Shown here: one piece after another, positions 43,101 through 48,833 of the stretch
Layout: each line of letters opens with the position of its first letter
Numbering within the stretch: the stretch's first letter is position 1
NCBI RefSeq assembly: GCF_020405185.1
Contig: NZ_CP084463.1
Location: 806,001 to 870,000, forward strand
Length of the DNA stretch: 64,000 bases
DNA from: Halomicrobium salinisoli
GTDB taxonomy: Archaea; Halobacteriota; Halobacteria; Halobacteriales; Haloarculaceae
Direction: 5' to 3'
Position numbers and translations under genes: made by a program
Notes under the pieces: model-generated
Seen by the model: only the letters and a program-made list of their open reading frames with translations
Told to the model about the DNA's origin: nothing
Database searches by the model: none

Positions 43101-44138
43101 GCGGACGGCTCGACGGAGGCCGCACTCACGCTCGCAGAGGCGCCCGACGGCGTCTCCGGGTTCAGCCTGTCGGTCGACGTCTCCGACACCGGGGTCGCGA
43201 CCATCGGCGAGATCACCTCCGGTTCGGAGTTCACCTCGCCCGGCGACTCGACGAGCGTTGCCGACGACGGCTCGTCGGCGACGGTGTCGGCGGCCGACCT
43301 CGGCGAGTCCGTCCAGTCCGGCGCCACCAACGTGACGCTCGGCGCGCTCACCCTGGAGGGTCAGGGCCAGGGCGACGTCGAAGTCTCCGTCTCGGTCGAC
43401 TCCATGGACAGCGACAACGGCGATCCCGTCTCGGTCTCGACCGAGAGCGCGACGCTGTCGGTCGGCACGGGCGGTACGGACTACCCGATCGGCGTCGACT
43501 TCTCGATGGAGAGCGTCGCGCCCGACGGCACCGCCGAGGCCGCCATCACGCTGGACGAGGCGCCGTCCGGCGTCTCCGGGTTCAGCCTGTCCGTCGACGT
43601 CTCCGACACCGCTATCGCGACGATCGACTCGATCGCCGCCGGCTCGGAGTTCACCGCGCCGGGTGACTCGACGAGCGTGTCCTCGGACGGCTCGTCGGCG
43701 TCCGTGTCGGGCGCCGACCTCAGCGAGTCCGTGCAGGACGGCGCCACCGACGTGCAGCTGGCGACGGTCACGCTGGCGACGCACGAGACCGGCGAGACGG
43801 TCGTCGACGCGTCCGTCGAGTCGATGGACGACGACGACGGCACCGCCATGGACATCGGCGCCGGTCGGGCGACGCTGAGCGTCGGTGAGGGCGATACCGG
43901 CGGTGACGTCGATCCCGTCAACGGCGTCATGCCGCAGGACAACGATGGCGACGGCCTCTACGAGGACCTGAACGGCAACGGTCAGGTCGAGTTCACCGAC
44001 GTCATCAAGTTCTACTACCAGCGCAACGACCCGGCGATCCAGAACAACACCGAGGCCTACGACTTCAACGGCAACGGTCGGATCGACCTCGACGACGTGG
44101 TCTCGCTGTTCCGGGACATGGCCGAGAACAGTAGCTGA
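40152..44138 (+). CDS. Scaffoldin: Tat signal, CBM-like domain, seven cohesin-like modules, C-terminal dockerin
   Basis: This is a 1328-aa secreted structural protein with no catalytic domain. Tat signal 'TSRRDFLKVTAGAGAVATGA' is near residue 20. A beta-sandwich resembling a carbohydrate-binding module spans about 51-196 ('NDFEGDPSYPDGNDLGNWTD...WQGSSGAIEIDTIRFAS'). A (TDDETE)n linker follows, then seven cohesin-like repeats starting at residues 234, 391, 537, 684, 828, 971 and 1111, each with 'GVSG(Y/F)xLxVxVSD' and a conserved 'AADLSExVQxGAxDVTLATVTL' block. The dockerin is at 1259-1328 ('DNDGDGLYEDLNGNGQVEF...YDFNGNGRIDLDDVVSLF'). This is the architecture of a primary scaffoldin: cohesins should dock enzyme dockerins, and its own dockerin should attach to another cohesin. 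Binding is inferred, not shown. The start at 40152 is 4 nt after a G7 run. Confidence 0.9.
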   Translation: MKEGNYDRADGSASGDNQPGGGRTSRRDFLKVTAGAGAVATGAVGTAAAQGSTLVVNDFEGDPSYPDGNDLGNWTDAGGFANDDNGVVSNGALRLEYDNAGWFGTNVNQDVSDYSRLELVVRGDSGGEESHFAVKADGGSQTLLSDLTDDSIGTEFSTVGIDLDALGVSGSVSSVRLNFWQGSSGAIEIDTIRFASGSTSTPPPTETDDETETDDETETDDETETDDETPIEGQTVSVDLASDSIAADGSTDADVVLSEAPGGVSGFDVSVSVSDTSVATIESVSVDGTEFSSVGESTSVSSDGSSATVQAADLSESVADGATDVTLATVTLAGENPGEAEVSVDVSVNVDRLDDNDGNDIPVTTQGASLSVGSGDDDDEDDDEEENTGEQTVSIELADEAIEADDTTEADVVLGEAPNGVSGYDLSVGVSDTDVAEIDSISLESTEFSTVGESTSVSGDGSSATVEAADLSEAVQSGATDVTLATVTIAGGDPGDVEIDVDVSVDVDRLDNDDGNDISVDTQGATLTVGAGTTTDQTVSIDLADAAIEADGSTEAEVVLGAAPDGVSGYDLSVGVSDTEVATIDSVTLDDAEFSAVGESTSVSEDGSSASVQAADLSEAVQSGAEDVTLATVTLAGEADGQVELEVDVSVDVDRLDDDEGNDIPVDTEGATLTVGSGEPPEGSTVGVELESSSIDADESTQAMAVLDSAPNGVSGYDLTVEVSDTDVAAIDSIDVGDATEFSTVGDSASVADDGSSATVEAADLSEAVEGGASDVALAGVTLTGADDGEADVSVTINRLDNDDGDDISVDTESATLSVGPDTGGEGQTVSVDLDDSSIEADGSTDADVVLGAAPNGVSGYDLTVEVSDTDVAAIDSIDVEDTEFSTVGDSANVTDGGASATVEAADLSEAVQGDASDVTLATVALTGESEGDADVSVTVDRLDNDDGDDVSVDTESATLSVGPGTGGDGPAVSVDLSSNSIPADGSTEAALTLAEAPDGVSGFSLSVDVSDTGVATIGEITSGSEFTSPGDSTSVADDGSSATVSAADLGESVQSGATNVTLGALTLEGQGQGDVEVSVSVDSMDSDNGDPVSVSTESATLSVGTGGTDYPIGVDFSMESVAPDGTAEAAITLDEAPSGVSGFSLSVDVSDTAIATIDSIAAGSEFTAPGDSTSVSSDGSSASVSGADLSESVQDGATDVQLATVTLATHETGETVVDASVESMDDDDGTAMDIGAGRATLSVGEGDTGGDVDPVNGVMPQDNDGDGLYEDLNGNGQVEFTDVIKFYYQRNDPAIQNNTEAYDFNGNGRIDLDDVVSLFRDMAENSS
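40767..40840 (+). repeat. 18-bp tandem repeat encoding the TDDETE linker of the scaffoldin
   Basis: About four 18-nt units (GACGACGAGACCGAAACG with single changes) encode an acidic hinge between the CBM-like domain and the first cohesin. The copies are nearly identical at DNA level, so the linker length can vary by slippage. Confidence 0.75.
40851..43890 (+). repeat. Seven tandem cohesin-like modules (DNA period about 420-470 bp)
   Basis: Module starts are at 40851, 41322, 41760, 42201, 42633, 43062 and 43482. Modules 2-5 are the most alike; 4 and 5 share long near-identical stretches ('GVSGYDLTVEVSDTDVAAIDSIDV', 'LDNDDGDD.SVDTESATLSVGP'). Modules 6 and 7 form a second subgroup ('GVSGFSLSVDVSDT', 'GSEFT.PGDSTSV'). 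The gradient suggests stepwise internal duplication. Confidence 0.85.
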
Positions 44139-44280
44139 AACGGTAGCTGAGAACGGTAGCGGAGCCCGTCCGGGGGGCTGAGAGCGGTTCGGGGCGGGTC
44201 TGTCCCGTGCCGCGACTCGGGTGGGGGGTATCGCTCGCAGATCAAAGCGTGCGAGGACGCACGCGCGATGGGGGGGTAGG

Positions 44281-44328
44281 ATGCAGGCGAGACAGCGTCG
44301 GGTCAGTCCAACACACAGGCGACACTAA
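44281..44328 (+). CDS. Putative 15-aa Arg-rich leader peptide upstream of the first GH5 gene
   Basis: The peptide reads MQARQRRVSPTHRRH. Its ATG lies four nt after a run of seven Gs (44270-44276), the same arrangement as the scaffoldin start. Its TAA stop shares one base with the enzyme's ATG (TAATG), a classic coupling overlap. It may be a regulatory leader or simply a way to load ribosomes. Expression is unproven. Confidence 0.35.
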   Translation: MQARQRRVSPTHRRH

Positions 44329-46856
44329 TGACGAACGACGACTTCAACGCGGATGCACAGAGCGACAAGAAGGTCGCGTCCGACGGGTCGGGCACGACGC
44401 GCCGGACCGTCCTGAAGGGCGCGACGGCGACGGCGGCCGGGCTCACGCTCGGCTCGTCGATGGTCGGGAACTCCATGGCCCAGGCCGGCCAGGGTATCCC
44501 GACGCCGAAGCTCGAGCGCGAGGGTAACAAGCTGGTCGACGAGTGTGGCAACGAGGTCATCCTCCGCGGGGTCAACATCGTCGACCCCGCCCGCGCGAAC
44601 CGGGGATGGCGCGGCGCCACGGCCGACGAGATGATCGAGATGGCCACGGCCAACACGGACTGGCCGAACACGGTCATCCGGCTGCCGATGCAGCCCCAGG
44701 ACATCAGCGCCGCACCCGACCGCAGCGGCAACAACGAGTCCCACCACATCCACGGCGACAACTGGGGTCCGGCCCTGCCGGTCGCGTTCACCCAGGAGGA
44801 GCTCGACACGTACCTCGAGCGGTTCGTGGACCCGCTGGTCGACATGGCCGCGGAGCGCGGCTTCTACATCCAGCTCGACTACCACCGCCACTACCCGATC
44901 TTCCACCAGGCCCAGTACGAGGACGAGGTCAGCGAGTGGCAGCGGTGTGGCCAGGAGACCTTCGCCAACGACTACGGCATGTGTGGCGAGCGCGGCGTGC
45001 TCTGGCACGGTGCCGATCAGGTCGACGAGATCCAGAGCCTCGACGGCGCGCCCGACGACGCCTACTTCGAGACCGAGTCCTCGGAGGTCAACAACTCCGG
45101 CGGAGCCAACGTCGCAGAGGCGTTCGACGAGGAGATGACGATGTTCTGGAGCACGGTCGCCGACCGGTACGCCGGCGAGCCGCACGTCATCTTCGACATC
45201 TTCAACGAGCCGACCGGTCCCTACGCGGGCGACTGGGGTACGCCCACCCGCGAGCCCGGTGAGGGCGGCGAGGTCGGTCTCAACACCGACGTCCAGCACG
45301 AGAACGCCGAACCGTTCTGGGAGCTGTTCCTGGAGCGCGTCGCGCCGTGGATCAAGATCGTCGAGGAGAACGCGCCCGGCAGCGTGAAGACGGTCGGGTC
45401 GCCCCGGTGGAGCCAGTACACCTACTGGGCGAAGGACCACGAGGTCCAGGACGTCGGCTCCACGTACAGCGACATCACCAACATGTGTTACACGGGGCAC
45501 CGCTACACGCACGAGAGCCTCCAGCCCATGGGCGAGTACTACGGGGCGGCCGCCGAGGAAGTCCCGATGTTCTTCAACGAGTGGGGCTGGTTCGTCGGTG
45601 GCGGCAACAACGACTTCGTCTTCATCGACGGTGCCACCGAGGAGTACCCCAGCGACGCCGACCGCGGCGAGGACTGGGTGGAGACCAGCGCCAAGGCCAA
45701 CCAGGCCGAGGACTACCAGACCTTCTTCGACGAGTACCCGGTCCATCCGATCGCCTGGAACTTCGACCACACCTGGGACCCGCCGTTCTTCCAGGGCGAG
45801 GCCTTCGACGAGCTGGTCGAGTACAACCGCGGTCACGCTCAGTGGTGGCAGGAGTACGTCCAGAGCCACGCGGACGAAGACCAGCCCCAGGATCCCGACA
45901 GCGAGGACTGCGAGGACACGACCACGCCCACGCCGACGGGCCCGTCGATGCCGTCCAGCCTGTCCCAGTCCGACTCCACGGCCTCGTCGGTCACGGTCAC
46001 GTGGAGCGAGCCCAGCAGCACGGGCGCCGGCATAGACTACTACAGAGTCGAGACCGCCGGCATGAGCAAGCAGGTGTCGGGCACGACGGCCACCGTCGAG
46101 GGCCTCGACTCCGACACGGACTACGACGTCTCCGTCACTGCCGTCGACACCGCGGGCAACACGTCCAGCGCGGCCACGACCGTGGCGACGACGGACCCCA
46201 GCGACGGTACGACCCCGTCCGACGCCGAGGTCTACCTCGAGATGGCCTCGACCACGGACAGCGGCATGGCCAAGGCGAACATCATGCTCTCGCAGGCCCC
46301 GTCGGGCCTGTCGGGCTACCGCGTCGCCGTCACCGTCGCCGACACCTCGGTCGCGACGATCGCGAACGCCATGCTGGAGAACAGCCCGATGCAGACGCTG
46401 GGCGACTACCCGCAGTACTCCGACGACGGCTCCACGGTGACCATCGCGGGCGCCGACCTCTCGGAGAACGTCGGCGACGGCGCCGAGGACGTCCAGCTCG
46501 GCTCGGTCACCTTCCAGGCGGAGACCGAATCCGGCTCGACCGACGTCATGGTCGCCGTCCAGAACATCGACAACAACGCCGGCGACGCCTTCCCGGTCAC
46601 GACGTCGGGCACGAGCCTGCAGATCGGCTCGACCGGTCCCGGTCCGATCAACGGCACCGAGCCGACGGACCCGGACGGTGACGGTCTCTACGAGGACCTC
46701 AACGGCAACGGCGAGGTCGACTACGACGACATCGTCATCTACTTCAACCACATGGAGGAGCCGGAGCTGACCGACTACGTCGACTACTACGACTTCAACG
46801 ACAACGACGACATCGACTTCGACGACGTCGTCCAGCTGTTCGGCGAAGTCAACTGA
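44328..46856 (+). CDS. GH5 cellulase with FN3, cohesin-like and dockerin modules
   Basis: This is an 842-aa secreted beta-glycanase. It has Tat signal 'TTRRTVLKGATATAAG' and the GH5 entry motif 'IPTPKLEREGNKLVDECGNEVILRGVNIVDP'. The acid/base is Glu294 in 'DIFNEP' and the nucleophile Glu418 in 'FFNEWGW'. An FN3 domain lies at about 540-625, a cohesin-like domain at about 633-768 ('SGLSGYRVAVTVADTSVATI', 'GADLSENVGDGAEDVQLGSVTF') and a dockerin at about 779-842. Having both cohesin and dockerin would let the enzyme dock and itself receive another enzyme. It is 190 nt after the scaffoldin with no clear TATA box between, so co-transcription is likely. Endoglucanase activity is the best guess. 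Confidence 0.9.
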   Translation: MTNDDFNADAQSDKKVASDGSGTTRRTVLKGATATAAGLTLGSSMVGNSMAQAGQGIPTPKLEREGNKLVDECGNEVILRGVNIVDPARANRGWRGATADEMIEMATANTDWPNTVIRLPMQPQDISAAPDRSGNNESHHIHGDNWGPALPVAFTQEELDTYLERFVDPLVDMAAERGFYIQLDYHRHYPIFHQAQYEDEVSEWQRCGQETFANDYGMCGERGVLWHGADQVDEIQSLDGAPDDAYFETESSEVNNSGGANVAEAFDEEMTMFWSTVADRYAGEPHVIFDIFNEPTGPYAGDWGTPTREPGEGGEVGLNTDVQHENAEPFWELFLERVAPWIKIVEENAPGSVKTVGSPRWSQYTYWAKDHEVQDVGSTYSDITNMCYTGHRYTHESLQPMGEYYGAAAEEVPMFFNEWGWFVGGGNNDFVFIDGATEEYPSDADRGEDWVETSAKANQAEDYQTFFDEYPVHPIAWNFDHTWDPPFFQGEAFDELVEYNRGHAQWWQEYVQSHADEDQPQDPDSEDCEDTTTPTPTGPSMPSSLSQSDSTASSVTVTWSEPSSTGAGIDYYRVETAGMSKQVSGTTATVEGLDSDTDYDVSVTAVDTAGNTSSAATTVATTDPSDGTTPSDAEVYLEMASTTDSGMAKANIMLSQAPSGLSGYRVAVTVADTSVATIANAMLENSPMQTLGDYPQYSDDGSTVTIAGADLSENVGDGAEDVQLGSVTFQAETESGSTDVMVAVQNIDNNAGDAFPVTTSGTSLQIGSTGPGPINGTEPTDPDGDGLYEDLNGNGEVDYDDIVIYFNHMEEPELTDYVDYYDFNDNDDIDFDDVVQLFGEVN

Positions 46857-47021
46857 CGAACGCGTAGCCGCGGCGACCGGCCGGTCCCGGTCCGCCCGCT
46901 CTCGGGGGTAGAGCGCGGCGACCGCGGACGCCGTCGCCCGACCGCATCGGAGACCGACCAGACAACCAGCGCAGTGCCGTCGCTTTCTGCCGAGTCGTCG
47001 CTCTTTCGCGATATCATACCG

Positions 47022-48692
47022 ATGACCAACGAACCGAACAGATCCACAGACGGACGTACGGAGGGACAGAACATCGACCGAGTCGCGTCTGGCTCGTCCC
47101 GGCGGGACTTCCTGAAGGCGACGGCGGCCGCGGGCGCGCTCGCGGCGGGCGTCGGTAGCGGCGTCGTCGGCACGTCGACCGCAGGGATTCCGACTCCCCG
47201 GTTGAGCGTCGACGGCAACCTGATCAAGGACCCGCAGGGCGAGGCGGTCAAGCTGCGGGGGCTGAACATCGCCGACCCGAAGCGGCTCTCGGTGACGGCG
47301 CCCGCGCGGGGAAAGACGCCAGAGCAGCTCATCCGGTGGCTGACGAACGCCGACGAGGGGTGGTACCCGCGGGTGCTCCGGGTGCCGGTCCAGCCGGTCG
47401 ACATCGGCGAGCACCCGCCGGGGCCGGTCGCGGAGGACAACGGGGACGACCCTGCACCGCCGGTACCGGCGTTCGACCAGGACCAGCTCGAGTCGTACCT
47501 CGAGACGTACCTGGACCCGGTCGTCGACCTCTGCGCGGAGCGAGGCGTCTACTGCATCGTCGACTACCACCGCCACTGGGACGGCGTCCAGTGGGCGGAG
47601 AGTCAGAAGGGGCCGATCAACGAGCCGCTGCAGGAGGAGGTACTGGGCTTCTGGCAGACGGTCGCGCCTCGCTACGCCGACAGCAGCCACGTGTTCTTCG
47701 AGATCTACAACGAACCGACCGAGCCGGGCTTCTACAGCTCGCGGTACAAGAACGGTGATCCGGCCCCCTGGATGCAGGACAAGTGGGACCTGTGGCGCGA
47801 GCTGGCCCAGCCGTGGGTCGACGCCATCCGCGAGCACTCGGAGAACCTGATCATCGTCGGCTCGCCGGGCTGGAGTCAGACGCCCGAGGGGGCGACCATC
47901 TACGGCGAGTTCGACGGCGGGAACCTCTCGTACGCATACCACACCTATCCCGGCCACGCGGCCAACAACGAGAACACCTGGGCCGAACAGGGCGGCCACG
48001 ACTACAGCGGCGTCGAGGGGGCCTTCGAGGAGGTGCCGCTGTTCGTCACGGAGTTCGGCTGGCAGGACGAGTTCTCGGGCTACGACCCCCACCGCTGGAT
48101 CAGCGGGACCACCGACGGGTTCGGACAGCCCTTCGTCGACTGGCTCGAGTCCGAGCCCTCGCTGCACTGGACGGCGTGGTGCGCCGATCCAGTCTGGCTG
48201 CCGGCGATGTTCGAACGCGGGTTCGAGACCGGCGGCGAGACCGACGCCGTCGGGAACCCCTACGAGGAGGAGATTCCCACCCACTGCGAGGACCTGCCCT
48301 GCGAGTGGGAACTGCGCGGCAATCCCGACATGGGCGCGCTGGTCAAGGAGACGCTCGCGGAGACGCGCGACGACGGGATTCCCAGCGGCGAGGGCCCCGA
48401 GACGCCGACTGAGGACACGCCGACCGACGGGACGCCGACCGACGACACCCCGACGGAGGACACGCCGGCCGACGACGGCCCGAACTGGCCCGACGGCACG
48501 ACGGACCCGGACGGCGACGGGGCCTACGAGGACCTCAACGGCAACGGCGAGGTCGACTATTCCGACGTCGTCGAGTACTTCGAGAACATGGACAGCGAGG
48601 GAATGCAGAACAACGTCGAGTACTACGACTACAACGGCAACGGCGAAATCGACTACGACGACCTCGTCGCGCTGTTCGGCGAGGTACAGTGA
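47022..48692 (+). CDS. GH5 cellulase with dockerin
   Basis: This is a 556-aa enzyme. It has Tat signal 'SSRRDFLKATAAAGALAAG', then GH5 from 'GIPTPRLSVDGNLIKDPQGEAVKLRGLNIADPKRL'. 'YCIVDYHRHWDGVQW' precedes the acid/base Glu231 in 'EIYNEP' and nucleophile Glu344 in 'VTEFGW'. A Thr/Pro/Glu linker of 'TPTxDTP' repeats (about 460-490) leads to a dockerin (494-556). There is no FN3 or cohesin. The start MTNEPNRS is preferred over an upstream in-frame ATG at 46974, because the Tat motif would otherwise lie unusually deep. It lies 165 nt after the previous GH5. Confidence 0.9.
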   Translation: MTNEPNRSTDGRTEGQNIDRVASGSSRRDFLKATAAAGALAAGVGSGVVGTSTAGIPTPRLSVDGNLIKDPQGEAVKLRGLNIADPKRLSVTAPARGKTPEQLIRWLTNADEGWYPRVLRVPVQPVDIGEHPPGPVAEDNGDDPAPPVPAFDQDQLESYLETYLDPVVDLCAERGVYCIVDYHRHWDGVQWAESQKGPINEPLQEEVLGFWQTVAPRYADSSHVFFEIYNEPTEPGFYSSRYKNGDPAPWMQDKWDLWRELAQPWVDAIREHSENLIIVGSPGWSQTPEGATIYGEFDGGNLSYAYHTYPGHAANNENTWAEQGGHDYSGVEGAFEEVPLFVTEFGWQDEFSGYDPHRWISGTTDGFGQPFVDWLESEPSLHWTAWCADPVWLPAMFERGFETGGETDAVGNPYEEEIPTHCEDLPCEWELRGNPDMGALVKETLAETRDDGIPSGEGPETPTEDTPTDGTPTDDTPTEDTPADDGPNWPDGTTDPDGDGAYEDLNGNGEVDYSDVVEYFENMDSEGMQNNVEYYDYNGNGEIDYDDLVALFGEVQ

Positions 48693-48795
48693 TCCGCCTG
48701 CGGTAGCCGACGGTATCGGGAGCGACGCCCCGGATCGCTCCGGCTCCCGCTCGCCAGGCCACGCGCTCCGCGCGGTAATATCCGGGGCAAGTAAC

Positions 48796-48810
48796 GGTAA
48801 ATTATTTACC
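48796..48810 (+). promoter_or_regulatory. Palindromic TATA region of the GH9 gene
   Basis: GGTAAATTATTTACC is a perfect inverted repeat (7-bp arms, central T) centred about 31 nt before the ATG at 48834. Its AT core can serve as TATA box for a nearly leaderless transcript. The symmetry makes it a candidate repressor or activator operator overlapping the core promoter. Confidence 0.5.
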
Positions 48811-48833
48811 TCCTCGCCCGTTTCTATCGCAGG

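Noticed and set aside
44325..48284. A 1319-codon open frame on the minus strand across the first two GH5 genes, and similar very long antisense frames over the scaffoldin and other genes
   Set aside because: They mirror real genes in a GC-rich genome, encode Arg/Val/Gly-rich sequence with no domains, and lack promoters. The plus-strand genes have clear catalytic motifs.
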